From contig NZ_CP051680.1 of assembly GCF_012849095.1 (NCBI RefSeq), forward strand, positions 682,001 to 746,000: a stretch of 64,000 bases of DNA, given 5' to 3'. Both the position numbers and the translations under genes were made by a program. The notes under the pieces are model-generated. The model saw only the letters and a program-made list of their open reading frames with translations, was not told the origin of the DNA and did not search any database. Positions 39,529 to 47,988 of the stretch are shown one piece after another (the first letter of the stretch is position 1; every line of letters starts with the position of its first letter). This stretch comes from Cohnella herbarum (GTDB lineage Bacteria; Bacillota; Bacilli; Paenibacillales; Paenibacillaceae).

Positions 39529-40511
39529 TGCCCTGGAAAACCCAGAGATCCATCGGAGCCATCGCGTTTCTTCTTGTCGCGATCGTCGGTTTGGTTTACT
39601 GGTTCACCGGACTGTCAGAGAAAAAACCGCTGGACGTTACCGTCATTATTAAGTCGACGGATGCATCGATCGAATTCTGGCAAGTGCTGGTCGATGGGAT
39701 ACACGAAGCGTCCCAAGAGTTCGATACGAACGTCGAGGTATGGGGTTCTAAGGCCGAAACGGACGTGGACGAGCAGATCGCTCTCGTGGAGAAGGCGATC
39801 TTGAACCGGCCGGATGCCATCGTGCTGGCGGCGAACGATTACGATAGACTGGTTCCTATCGCCGAAGAAGTAAAGAAAAGCGGAATAAAGCTCATTATCG
39901 TCGATTCGGGCATTAATTCCGAAGTCGCCCAAAGCATCGTGGCTACGGATAACGTCAAAGCCGGACAAGAAGCCGGGCAAGCGATGCAGCAGCAGTTGGA
40001 GGGGCTCTCCAGAGTCGCGATTATCAGTTACGTTAAGAACGCAGCGTCGCATATCGATCGGGAGAAGGGAATTCGCGAGGTGCTCGCCGGCAATCCGAAT
40101 ATCGAGCTGTTGGACACGTTTTACGTTGAAGGATCGGAGCAGAATGCCTATTTGATGGCCAAACAAATCTTGAGCGACGATTCCGAGAAGCTTGGCATCA
40201 TCGGCTTGAACGAGCCGACGACCGTAGGAGCCGGCAAAGCGATCCGAGAGCTGGACTTGAAGGACAAGGTGAAGCTGATCGGATTCGATAGCTCCTTCAA
40301 CGAGATCAAGCTGCTGGATGAAGGGATTATTAAAGCGACGGTCATCCAACGGCCTTTCCAAATGGGATATTTAAGCATTAAAATCGCGGTGGACGCGGTA
40401 AGAGGGAACAAAATTCCCGAACGGGTCGATACGGGCTCGTTGCTGATCACCAAACAAAATATGTACGAAGAGGAAAATCAGAAGTTGTTGTTCCCCTTCG
40501 TAGGAAACTAA
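39525..40511 (+). CDS. Membrane-anchored sugar-binding protein, probable sensory partner of the YesM kinase
   Basis: 328 residues of the ribose/galactose-type periplasmic binding fold (Peripla_BP_4), with an N-terminal hydrophobic helix (about 10-28) and no lipobox cysteine. It is therefore likely anchored by an uncleaved helix. Recognisable segments are IEFWQVLVDGIHEA, DAIVLAANDYDRL and IGFDSSF. Overlap with the kinase gene and separation from the ABC transporter by a strong terminator point to sensing and not transport, as in XylFII-LytS-YesN systems. The ABC system has its own lipoprotein. Confidence 0.9.
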   Translation: MMPWKTQRSIGAIAFLLVAIVGLVYWFTGLSEKKPLDVTVIIKSTDASIEFWQVLVDGIHEASQEFDTNVEVWGSKAETDVDEQIALVEKAILNRPDAIVLAANDYDRLVPIAEEVKKSGIKLIIVDSGINSEVAQSIVATDNVKAGQEAGQAMQQQLEGLSRVAIISYVKNAASHIDREKGIREVLAGNPNIELLDTFYVEGSEQNAYLMAKQILSDDSEKLGIIGLNEPTTVGAGKAIRELDLKDKVKLIGFDSSFNEIKLLDEGIIKATVIQRPFQMGYLSIKIAVDAVRGNKIPERVDTGSLLITKQNMYEEENQKLLFPFVGN

Positions 40512-40513
40512 AA

Positions 40514-40560
40514 GCGGTTTCGAAAGGTCGGTCGATGACTTTTCGAAATCGCTTTTTTTT
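40514..40560 (+). terminator. Strong terminator after the sensory operon
   Basis: A long stem pairs GCGgTTTCGAAAgGTC (40514-40529) with GACtTTTCGAAAtCGC (40537-40552), followed by eight T. Confidence 0.92.
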
Positions 40561-40606
40561 ATTGATTCAGAATTCATAAGTTTCACGATACTCATTTTTG
40601 AATCAC

Positions 40607-40664
40607 CTCCGACATAAACGTTCCTCCGCCATCCCTAAGGACGGCGAAAGTCGTTTATGCTTGA
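40607..40664. repeat. Dispersed CATAAACG palindromic element (copy 1)
   Basis: CATAAACG (40613-40620) pairs with CGTTTATG (40652-40659) around an inner CGCCaTCC/GGAcGGCG stem. The left end, CTCCGACATAAACGTTCCT (40607-40625), recurs with two changes at 54344-54362. The right end, CGTTTATGCTTGA (40652-40664), recurs inverted at 29052-29064. There is no T tract. It is possibly a degenerate mobile palindromic unit. Confidence 0.5.
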
Positions 40665-40702
40665 TCCCCAAAATTATTCGACTTTTGCAGTAAGAAATCA
40701 CA

Positions 40703-40716
40703 TGTAAGCGTTTCGA
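40703..40716 (+). promoter_or_regulatory. cre-like site upstream of the sugar ABC transporter
   Basis: TGTAAGCGTTTCGA matches the CcpA cre consensus at most positions; the deviations are in its last three bases. It is 59 bp before the ATPase gene, so catabolite control of the transporter is plausible. No convincing -35/-10 pair was found in this region. Confidence 0.55.
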
Positions 40717-40774
40717 TGATGCGTGTAAAGTTAAGATCAACAACAAGAACAAGGAGTTGGGGGGGGACGAGGCG

Positions 40775-42283
40775 ATGAGTGAAATTATCGTGAGAATGGA
40801 AGGAATCGAGAAACGTTTCGCCGGGGTTCACGCGCTGAAACAAAGCCGATTCGAATTGAAATCGGGCGAGGTTCACGCTCTCATCGGCGAGAACGGAGCC
40901 GGCAAATCAACGATGATGAAAATACTGACGGGCGTATATCGCAAGGATGAAGGGCGAATTCACTATCTCGGCAAAGAGGTAGATATCCCCGATACGCGGG
41001 CAGCCCAGAATCTAGGAATCAGCATGATTCATCAGGAGCTAAACCTGGCTCACGATCTTACCGTGGCGCAAAACATCTTCATGGGCAAGGAGCCACGCAG
41101 AGCGTTTCGTTTGTTCCTGGACGACAAAGAGATGAATCGACAAACATCTGTTTTATTGAAACAGATGAATTTGGACATCGAGCCGACAACGCTTGTATCC
41201 GAACTCACGGTAGCCAAACAGCAAATGGTCGAGATTATTAAAGCCATTTCCTACGAGTCCAAGGTCATGATCATGGATGAACCGACCGCGGCGCTAAGCG
41301 ATGCCGAGATCGAGGAATTGTTCAAGATGATCGAACGGTTGCGGGCCAAAGGGGTCGGAATCGTATATATTTCTCACCGGATGGCGGAAATGAAAAGAAT
41401 TACCGATCGCATTACCGTAATGCGCGACGGCAGCTATATCGATACGGTTCCGACCGCTGAGGTTAGCATTGACCGGATTATCGCGATGATGGTCGGAAGA
41501 GAGATCTATCAGCCGGTCAAGCCGGACCGCCGGAACAATCGCGAGCGCGAGACGGTGTTAGAGGTGCGTAACCTGAATCGCGGAAAGGTGCTCCGCGACG
41601 TAAGCTTCTCGCTCCGCAAGGGAGAGATTCTAGGCGTTGCCGGCCTCGTCGGAGCGGGTAGGACGGAAACGGCTCGCGCCATCTTCGGAGCCGACCGGAT
41701 CGACTCGGGGGAAATTTACATTCGCGGGAATAAAGTTCGGATTACGGGCCCCGATCAAGCCGTTAAACACGGTCTCGGCTACTTGTCCGAAGATCGGAAA
41801 CACTTCGGTTGTTTGCTCGAAATGGACGTCAAGACGAATGTCGCACTGGCGACGTTAAACAAATTCACGATCGGAATGGGCTGGATGAACGACAATCGAA
41901 TGAAAGAAGCGGCGAACAGCATCGTCGAGGAATTGAAGGTGAAGACGCCCGGCATCGGTCAAAGTTTGAAAAACTTATCCGGCGGCAACCAGCAGAAAGT
42001 CATTATCGGCAAATGGTTGACGCGGGATTGCGATATTCTGATTTTCGACGAGCCGACGCGAGGCATCGATGTCGGAGCCAAGAGCGAAATCTATATGCTG
42101 CTCGAAAGCCTGGCGGCATCCGGCAAATCGATCATTATGATCAGCTCTGAACTACCTGAAATCTTAAGGCTTAGCCATCGGATTATCGTAATGTGCGAAG
42201 GCAGGATTACCGGGGAGCTCATCAATGACGACCAAGCGACGCAAGAACAGATCATGACCTACGCAACGGACCGGGTAGGCTAA
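40775..42283 (+). CDS. Sugar ABC transporter ATPase, RbsA/MglA/XylG type
   Basis: 502 residues with two ATPase domains. Domain 1 has Walker A GENGAGKST and Walker B MIMDEPTAAL. Domain 2 has the degenerate P-loop GLVGAGRTE, signature LSGGNQQK and IFDEPTRGID, as usual for this family. It powers import of a monosaccharide. The start at 40775 (MSEIIV) is preferred over a TTG at 40757 that abuts AAGGAG. The permease and binding-protein genes follow in the same direction. Confidence 0.95.
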   Translation: MSEIIVRMEGIEKRFAGVHALKQSRFELKSGEVHALIGENGAGKSTMMKILTGVYRKDEGRIHYLGKEVDIPDTRAAQNLGISMIHQELNLAHDLTVAQNIFMGKEPRRAFRLFLDDKEMNRQTSVLLKQMNLDIEPTTLVSELTVAKQQMVEIIKAISYESKVMIMDEPTAALSDAEIEELFKMIERLRAKGVGIVYISHRMAEMKRITDRITVMRDGSYIDTVPTAEVSIDRIIAMMVGREIYQPVKPDRRNNRERETVLEVRNLNRGKVLRDVSFSLRKGEILGVAGLVGAGRTETARAIFGADRIDSGEIYIRGNKVRITGPDQAVKHGLGYLSEDRKHFGCLLEMDVKTNVALATLNKFTIGMGWMNDNRMKEAANSIVEELKVKTPGIGQSLKNLSGGNQQKVIIGKWLTRDCDILIFDEPTRGIDVGAKSEIYMLLESLAASGKSIIMISSELPEILRLSHRIIVMCEGRITGELINDDQATQEQIMTYATDRVG

Positions 42284-42310
42284 GACCGGCAAAGAAAGAG
42301 AGGAATCCTC

Positions 42311-43306
42311 ATGAAAGAAGCACCTGTAGCGATACGGAAGAAACCGATTGCGTTCAATTCGGGATTGCAGCAGTTTCTAGCGTTCGGAAGTTTAATCTTA
42401 CTCGTTATATTTTTCTCGCTAGCTTCAAGCAACTTTTTCAATTTCTCCAACATCGTCGGAATTCTGCTGTCGACCGCGGTAATCGGAGTGCTTGCCCTCG
42501 GCGTTACGTTCGTTATCGTTACCGGAGGCATCGATCTATCGGTCGGCACGGTGATGACGCTAAGCGCGGTTATGACGGGCGTCTTCATCACCTTATGGGG
42601 ATTGCCGGTGTGGGTCGGGATTATCGGCGGTTTGCTTACGGGGGCGGCTTGCGGTTTAGTGTCGGGTTTCGTCATAGCGAGGCTGGGCATTCCGCCGTTC
42701 ATCGCTACGCTGGCCATGATGATGATTGCCAAAGGGCTGGCGCTCGTCATATCCGGAACGAAGCCGATCTATTTCACGGACGACGAAGTGTTCATGGAAA
42801 TTGCGCTCGGCTCCGTACTGGGCGATCTCATACCGGGATTCGATATTCCGAACGCCGTACTCGTCTTCTTCCTAGCAGCGGTTATAGGCAGTCTCTTATT
42901 AGCCCGTACCATTGTCGGCCGTTATAATTTCGCGATCGGCAGCAATGAGGAAGCAACGCGACTTTCCGGGGTTAACGTTCAGAAATGGAAAATCATTATC
43001 TACGTCATTACCGGTTTGTTTACGGGGCTTGCGGGCGTTCTGATGGCATCGCGCCTGAATTCGGCCCAACCCTCGCTGGGTATGGGGTATGAGTTGGAAG
43101 CTATCGCGGCCGTCGTAATCGGCGGGACCTCGCTTAACGGCGGTAAAGGAACGATTATCGGAACGGTCATCGGGGCCTTGATCATGAGCGTGCTCACGAA
43201 CGGGTTGCGGATAATGTCGGTGCCGCAAGAATGGCAGACGGTCGTTGTCGGTTTCGTTATTCTGCTGGCGGTGTACGCGGACATCATCCGTCGCCGCAAA
43301 GCCTAA
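42311..43306 (+). CDS. Sugar ABC transporter permease, RbsC/XylH type
   Basis: 331 residues with about eight to ten helices. Family signatures include ALGVTFVIVTGGIDLSVG near the N-terminus, the EEATRLSGVNVQKWK loop that contacts the ATPase, and VIGGTSLNGGKGT. It forms the membrane channel of the importer. It lies 27 bp after the ATPase gene and 69 bp before the binding-protein gene. Confidence 0.95.
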   Translation: MKEAPVAIRKKPIAFNSGLQQFLAFGSLILLVIFFSLASSNFFNFSNIVGILLSTAVIGVLALGVTFVIVTGGIDLSVGTVMTLSAVMTGVFITLWGLPVWVGIIGGLLTGAACGLVSGFVIARLGIPPFIATLAMMMIAKGLALVISGTKPIYFTDDEVFMEIALGSVLGDLIPGFDIPNAVLVFFLAAVIGSLLLARTIVGRYNFAIGSNEEATRLSGVNVQKWKIIIYVITGLFTGLAGVLMASRLNSAQPSLGMGYELEAIAAVVIGGTSLNGGKGTIIGTVIGALIMSVLTNGLRIMSVPQEWQTVVVGFVILLAVYADIIRRRKA

Positions 43307-43375
43307 CTCTGGTATGGTCTCCATCGGAGATTATATAAATTATGCATTGATCATTCACTTAAAGGGGACATGAAA

Positions 43376-44380
43376 ATGAAAAAGGTATGGTTATTCGCGG
43401 TATTGGCACTCGTTCTAGTTATAAGCGCTTGCGGATCGAACAATAACAACAAAGGCGGTTCGTCGTCGCCTGCTAAGGAATCAGAATCCGCAGCTCCTGC
43501 GGAAGGACAGAAAATGTACATCCCGATCATCTCCAAAGGCTTCCAGCATCAATTCTGGCAAGCTGTAAAAATCGGAGCGGAGAAAGCCGCTGCCGAGCTG
43601 AACGTGGAAATTACGTTCGAAGGTCCGGAAACGGAATCGCAAGTTGATAAACAGCTCGAAATGTTCCAAGTCGCATTGGACAAAAAACCGAGCGCGATCG
43701 GTTTCGCAGCGCTTGATAGCCAAGCATCCATCCCTCTGCTGAAGAAAGCCCAAGATAGCGGCATTCCGATCGTGGCGTTCGACTCGGGCGTTGAAAGCGA
43801 CATTCCTGTTAGCACGGTAGCCACTAATAACGCAACGGCAGCCGGCATCGCGGCGGAGAAAATGGCTGAATTGATCGGAGGAGAAGGCGAAGTCGCGATC
43901 ATAGCGCATGACCAAACGAGCCGTACGGGAATCGATCGCCGCGATGGCTTCGTGAATCGTATGAAAGAGAAATATCCGAACATCAAAATCGTCGATATTC
44001 AATACGGCGGCGGCGATCACCTGAAATCAACGGATGCCGCTAAAGCGATCATGCAAGCGTATCCGAACCTGAAAGGTATTTTCGGTACTAACGAAGGTTC
44101 CGCGATCGGCGTCGTCAACGCGGTGACGGAAACGAAAATGTCCGGTAAAATCGTCGTAATCGGTTATGACTCCGGTAAAGCGCAAATCGATGCGATTAAA
44201 AGCGGTCTGATGGCGGGAGCGGTTTCTCAGAATCCGGTCGGCATCGGGTATGAAACGGTAAAAGCGGCCGTAGCCGCGGCTAAAGGCGAGAAAGTAGATC
44301 CGTTGATCGATAGCGGCTTCGTATGGTACGACAAATCCAATATCGATAACGAAGACGTGAAAGCCGTACTTTACGAATAA
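43376..44380 (+). CDS. Sugar ABC transporter binding lipoprotein, RbsB type
   Basis: 334 residues. The signal peptide ends in a lipobox, VISAC, so Cys18 is lipidated and the protein is held at the outer face of the membrane. The mature part begins with an Asn/Gly/Ser-rich linker, then the binding fold with FQHQFWQAVKIGAEKAA, IVAFDSGV and VIGYDSGKAQ. The specificity within ribose/xylose/galactose-type sugars is not clear; the aromatic residue in FWQ is usual for sugar stacking. Start choice: AAAGGGG lies eight bases before the ATG at 43376 and only two before the ATG at 43370. Confidence 0.94.
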   Translation: MKKVWLFAVLALVLVISACGSNNNNKGGSSSPAKESESAAPAEGQKMYIPIISKGFQHQFWQAVKIGAEKAAAELNVEITFEGPETESQVDKQLEMFQVALDKKPSAIGFAALDSQASIPLLKKAQDSGIPIVAFDSGVESDIPVSTVATNNATAAGIAAEKMAELIGGEGEVAIIAHDQTSRTGIDRRDGFVNRMKEKYPNIKIVDIQYGGGDHLKSTDAAKAIMQAYPNLKGIFGTNEGSAIGVVNAVTETKMSGKIVVIGYDSGKAQIDAIKSGLMAGAVSQNPVGIGYETVKAAVAAAKGEKVDPLIDSGFVWYDKSNIDNEDVKAVLYE

Positions 44381-44398
44381 AAAAGACCGTATAACCCC

Positions 44399-44447
44399 AA
44401 ACAACCAGCCCGCGACTCCAATGGAGCGCGGGCTGGTTGTTTTTTAT
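44399..44447 (+). terminator. Strong terminator after the sugar ABC operon
   Basis: ACAACCAGCCCGCG pairs with CGCGGGCTGGTTGT, with an inner CTCC/GGAG pair, and a six-T tract. Confidence 0.95.
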
Positions 44448-44519
44448 CAATATGAGGTAGGTATTTCCAATCGCACGTCGAAATTACTTGTATGAACCGA
44501 TCCTTGAGGAGGAATGACG

Positions 44520-44927
44520 ATGGAAAACCAACCGATCTATAAGGATAATCACTTTACCATCACCAAGGAGTTGTTCATCAGTGGAAACACGCGATTTGCG
44601 ATCCAACACCTTTGTTCGATTAAGCTGACCAAAACAAGGAAACAGATCCCATATACGCTGTTAGTCATTGAACTGTTGCTGATCGCAACCGGATTCATTT
44701 GGGACTTCCGATTTCACTCCATCGTCACGCTTATCGGCCTGCTAGGACTCATTGCCAACGTGTTGGTGTACATCTTCGTGAAACCGGTTCATAAATTATC
44801 CTTGGCGTTCTCCTCGGGAGAACGGGAAATTATCGGCGTGACGGATTATGTTTACCTTGAAGGGCTCGCTTCCGCATTCAGCCGTTCCATTGTGGAAGCC
44901 AAGCAGCGGAATTTGATGATTAGCTAG
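44520..44927 (+). CDS. DUF6232-like membrane protein
   Basis: 135 residues with two adjacent transmembrane helices (about 44-62 and 67-90). They lie between an N-terminal strand-rich part (HFTITKELFISGNTRFAI) and a C-terminal soluble part ending VEAKQRN. This pattern fits the DUF6232 family; function unknown. GAGGAGG is seven bases before the ATG at 44520; another ATG at 44514 is too close. It is convergent with the secreted-protein gene, only 2 bp apart. Confidence 0.8.
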   Translation: MENQPIYKDNHFTITKELFISGNTRFAIQHLCSIKLTKTRKQIPYTLLVIELLLIATGFIWDFRFHSIVTLIGLLGLIANVLVYIFVKPVHKLSLAFSSGEREIIGVTDYVYLEGLASAFSRSIVEAKQRNLMIS

Positions 44928-44929
44928 AT

Positions 44930-46231
44930 TTACTTAGATTCGCCATTCAAATAATTGAAGAACGGACCGTCTACCCAGAAATCGTAATTAGTGACTTTGA
45001 CGGATGGATCCAACTTCTTGAAACCGGCTGTTACGGCCGCGGACTTCTCTTTCAGGGAGAAGGATTGCGCGTAGTAATTGCCGGTTTCTATTTTGTTGTT
45101 GGAGATGATCTTATAGTTCTTAAGCTCGGTCAAAGAATAATATAGCGGCTGCCACCAAGATCCGTAGATGAGGCCGGGTTGATTGTCTTCGTTCTTCTTG
45201 GCGAACTTAAGCACGATTTGATCGAAACGGGATTTATCGGCGGTCGTCGCGAATTCGAAGGCCAGATCGTATTCCTTCGCGTATTCGATATAGTTGCCGT
45301 TCTCGATCTGAACGACTTCGAACAAATCGGAGACGCCGGGTTCGCCCCATTCCTTCAAGTAGATGAAGGCGGAGGTTTTCGGTTCGAACTGGACTTTGGC
45401 ATTTATGTTCTCGCTGCGAAGTAACCCGATGAGCTGAAGCGCGTGTTTGAAATCGGAGTGTCCGTATACGAGCGAGAGGGAGTTCACGAAGTTGGCGTCG
45501 TAACGGCTGTCTTTCAAGTTATAGCCGGTTACGAGGTCTTGCTTAAGCGCTTCGTCGACGATGTTTCGAAGGTCCGGCGCTTTGATGATATCCGAAGTAC
45601 GGTAAGCATCGTTTAATTTGGCATAGATATCCGAATCCGACGCATAACCGATATAGCGTTTGTATTGCCCCTTAGTTTCCAGCACTTTACCTAGAAGGAA
45701 GGTGGCAAGCGATGCGGAAACCGTACCGTTACTTCCGATTTCTCCGTAAAACTCCGATGGAACGAGTCCCGTATCGACGGCTGCGGCTAGCGCTTGGGCT
45801 TGTTTGGATGCATAAGCATCGGATTTCCAATTTAATTTCAGTTTGGAGAGCGATTTCTTCGTTTTAGCTGTTGGGTATGTATAAGCGAGTTCTTCAAGAT
45901 CGGCTGCTTTCAACGCAAGCTGTAAGGCATCCAGCGATTTAAGCCGAGTCGTTGCTTTGCCGGTAGCGGTTACCTCAACCGAGGATGCGGCTAGAATAGT
46001 ATTCACGGCCGCGGAGTACTGACCGGTCGTGACTTGCTGTCCGAATGCGATGTTATATTTGTCTTTCAGGAAAACGCCGTATTCTTTAACGAGCGCCGAC
46101 GGCACGTAGATAACGGAAGGCGCCGTGCCCGTTGCTGCCGAAGACCGGGACGGGACGCTTACGGCTGACGCAGAGAACAGAAGGGCTGTTGCGAGTACAA
46201 GTTTGGAGCCGATTCTCAAATGGTTTTTCAT
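44930..46231 (-). CDS. Secreted protein of unknown function with SLH-like N-terminal part
   Basis: 433 residues from the chosen start. A clear signal peptide ends around SRSSAA (residue 32), and AGGAGG lies before the ATG at 46231. Residues 35-230 look like degenerate S-layer-homology repeats, for instance VTTGQYSAAVNTIL. The C-terminal half (about 245-433) contains LQLIGLLRSENINAKVQFEP and several Tyr/Trp-rich strands and is not recognised. A wall-associated role is likely; no catalytic motif was seen. It stands alone on the minus strand behind a terminator. Confidence 0.8.
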   Translation of the reverse strand: MKNHLRIGSKLVLATALLFSASAVSVPSRSSAATGTAPSVIYVPSALVKEYGVFLKDKYNIAFGQQVTTGQYSAAVNTILAASSVEVTATGKATTRLKSLDALQLALKAADLEELAYTYPTAKTKKSLSKLKLNWKSDAYASKQAQALAAAVDTGLVPSEFYGEIGSNGTVSASLATFLLGKVLETKGQYKRYIGYASDSDIYAKLNDAYRTSDIIKAPDLRNIVDEALKQDLVTGYNLKDSRYDANFVNSLSLVYGHSDFKHALQLIGLLRSENINAKVQFEPKTSAFIYLKEWGEPGVSDLFEVVQIENGNYIEYAKEYDLAFEFATTADKSRFDQIVLKFAKKNEDNQPGLIYGSWWQPLYYSLTELKNYKIISNNKIETGNYYAQSFSLKEKSAAVTAGFKKLDPSVKVTNYDFWVDGPFFNYLNGESK

Positions 46232-46337
46232 TATAAAACCTCCTATATTCATAAGAATACTATGTATTAATAGTGACGATAATATCATCCTCTTCTCGGC
46301 GTTGTCAATGTAAACAATTTGGGGGAAATAGAGACGA

Positions 46338-46379
46338 AGAAGGGCGTACCCCGATATGCGAATATCGGATACGCCCTTG
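46338..46379 (-). terminator. Hairpin between the LLM-oxidoreductase and secreted-protein genes
   Basis: AAGGGCGTA-N-CGATAT (from 46340) pairs with ATATCG-N-ACGCCCTT, giving a long stem with a four-base loop. On the minus strand it is followed by CTTCTTC, a weak T tract. Confidence 0.65.
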
Positions 46380-46413
46380 GCTATATAGAAGATATGACGG
46401 TAATCATCGTTGC

Positions 46414-47436
46414 TTAGTTAGCGAGAAGCTCCTGTCTCACTTCGGCGATGATCTCGTAAGATCTCAAGCGAGCTTGATGATCGTAGATTTGCGATGCGAT
46501 AATGAGCTCGTCGGCGCCCGTTTGTTCAATGACCGCTTGAAGTCTGTCGCGGACTTGGGTCTTATCTCCGACGACGGCATAGCCGAATTGCCTGCGCAGT
46601 GCGGCCTCTTCGTGAGGAGACCAGAGGCCGTCCATGCTGTCGACAGGAGGAGGCAATTGTCCGAAACGTCCGCGGATCATATTAAGGAAAGCTTGCTGCT
46701 GCGAGGTGGCAAGCCATTTCGCGACAGGCTCGGTATCCGCCGCAGTGATGCCGATTCCGACCATAACGTGCGGTTTATCCAGCGCGGCGGACGGACGGAA
46801 GTTGCTGCGGTACAGTTCCAGCGCGGGCATCAAATAATCCGGAGCGAAGTGGCTGGCGAAAGCGAACGGAAGCCCGAGCTGCGCGGCCAGTTGAGCGCTG
46901 AATCCGCTAGAGCCGAGCAACCAGATTGGAACGTTCAGACCTTCGCCAGGGATGGCGCGTACGATGTTGTTCGAAGTTCCAGCTTCTGGATTAAAGTAGG
47001 AACGAAGCTCGCTTAAGAGCTCGGGGAAATCTTCCCCGCCTGCTGCCAAGCCCCGACGTAGCACGCGGGAAGCCGCTTGATCGGAGCCCGGAGCTCTGCC
47101 GAGGCCAAGATCGATTCGGCCCGGGAACAACGATTCGAGCGTGCCGAATTGCTCGGCAATGACTAGCGGGGCGTGATTGAGCAACATGATGCCGCCTGAA
47201 CCGACCCGAATCGTCGACGTGCCGGCAGCAACGTGGCCGATGACGACCGACGTGGCCGAGCTTGCGATTCCCGGCATGTTATGATGTTCCGCGAGCCAGA
47301 AGCGGTGATATCCCCATTTCTCGGCATGCTGGGCCAGATCAAGAGTATTGCGAAGAGAAACGGCCGGGGTGCTGCCTTCGACGATCGAAGCCAGATCCAA
47401 TACCGAGAAAGTGACGGATGAAGATTTCGTAGACAT
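46414..47436 (-). CDS. LLM-class flavin-dependent monooxygenase (luciferase-like)
   Basis: 340 residues of the bacterial-luciferase TIM-barrel family. Signatures include [19 protein letters not shown], the [25 protein letters not shown] stretch (over about 75-100) and [15 protein letters not shown]. These enzymes use reduced flavin (FMNH2 or F420) and oxygen; this subgroup is common in Bacilli and its substrates are unknown. It lies 14 bp after a MarR-type regulator gene, and both are behind a palindromic operator. Confidence 0.93.
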   Translation of the reverse strand: MSTKSSSVTFSVLDLASIVEGSTPAVSLRNTLDLAQHAEKWGYHRFWLAEHHNMPGIASSATSVVIGHVAAGTSTIRVGSGGIMLLNHAPLVIAEQFGTLESLFPGRIDLGLGRAPGSDQAASRVLRRGLAAGGEDFPELLSELRSYFNPEAGTSNNIVRAIPGEGLNVPIWLLGSSGFSAQLAAQLGLPFAFASHFAPDYLMPALELYRSNFRPSAALDKPHVMVGIGITAADTEPVAKWLATSQQQAFLNMIRGRFGQLPPPVDSMDGLWSPHEEAALRRQFGYAVVGDKTQVRDRLQAVIEQTGADELIIASQIYDHQARLRSYEIIAEVRQELLAN

Positions 47437-47450
47437 TGCTTATTTCCTCC

Positions 47451-47900
47451 TCATGGGCAGGAGTTATCGTCGTCCATATTCTCGATTAATTTAAGCAGAC
47501 AACCGTTAAAGGAATTAAGCTCTTCCAACCGGAGGCAATTCAAGGATTCTTGGTTGCTTTGATACCCCATGCCATCCAATTGCGCAAGAGCTTGCTTGCC
47601 TTTCTCGGTTAATCGCACGAGAGTGATCCGCCGGTCTTCCTGCGCTTCGTATGTCGTTACGTATTCGTTGTGCTTCAGACGCTCGATCATGCCGGTCATA
47701 TTCTGTTTCGTCACATGCGTATTTTTCCCTAATTGCTTCAGAGATAAGTCCTCCGCGGACAGCGCGGCAAGAATAAACCACTGATGTACGCTCGTGAGTC
47801 CGACCTTGGCTACGAGTTTGCGTCCGACGCGTTCGAGCAAATTGGAGCATCGGAAAATATTCATAACCACGCGGCCGTGCAAATGTTCTTCTTTGTCCAC
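47451..47900 (-). CDS. MarR-family repressor of the LLM-monooxygenase operon
   Basis: 149 residues with the MarR winged helix. LSLKQLGKNTHVTKQNMTGMI is the helix-turn-helix region (about 53-75) and EDRRITLVRLTEKG the wing. It is the first gene of a two-gene operon with the LLM monooxygenase. A perfect palindrome lies 18-35 bp before its start, overlapping its own promoter, so it is probably autoregulated. One cysteine lies near the N-terminus (FRCSN), leaving redox sensing possible. Confidence 0.93.
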   Translation of the reverse strand: MDKEEHLHGRVVMNIFRCSNLLERVGRKLVAKVGLTSVHQWFILAALSAEDLSLKQLGKNTHVTKQNMTGMIERLKHNEYVTTYEAQEDRRITLVRLTEKGKQALAQLDGMGYQSNQESLNCLRLEELNSFNGCLLKLIENMDDDNSCP

Positions 47901-47917
47901 AATGGCTGCTCCTCAGT

Positions 47918-47965
47918 TAGTCAACATCTTGACTATATGCTAACCAATCGCTCTTGCGATGTCAA
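47918..47965 (-). promoter_or_regulatory. Promoter and MarR operator of the marR-LLM operon
   Basis: On the minus strand TTGACA (47960-47965) and TAGCAT (47937-47942) are exactly 17 bp apart. TAGTCAA-N4-TTGACTA (47918-47935) has perfect 7-bp arms and covers the expected transcription start. Confidence 0.8.
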
Positions 47966-47988
47966 ATCGCCCGAACGATTGCCCCTTT

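Noticed and set aside
46273..47016. A 247-residue plus-strand frame opposite the LLM monooxygenase gene
   Set aside because: Antisense shadow of a clearly conserved gene; no ribosome site or domain.
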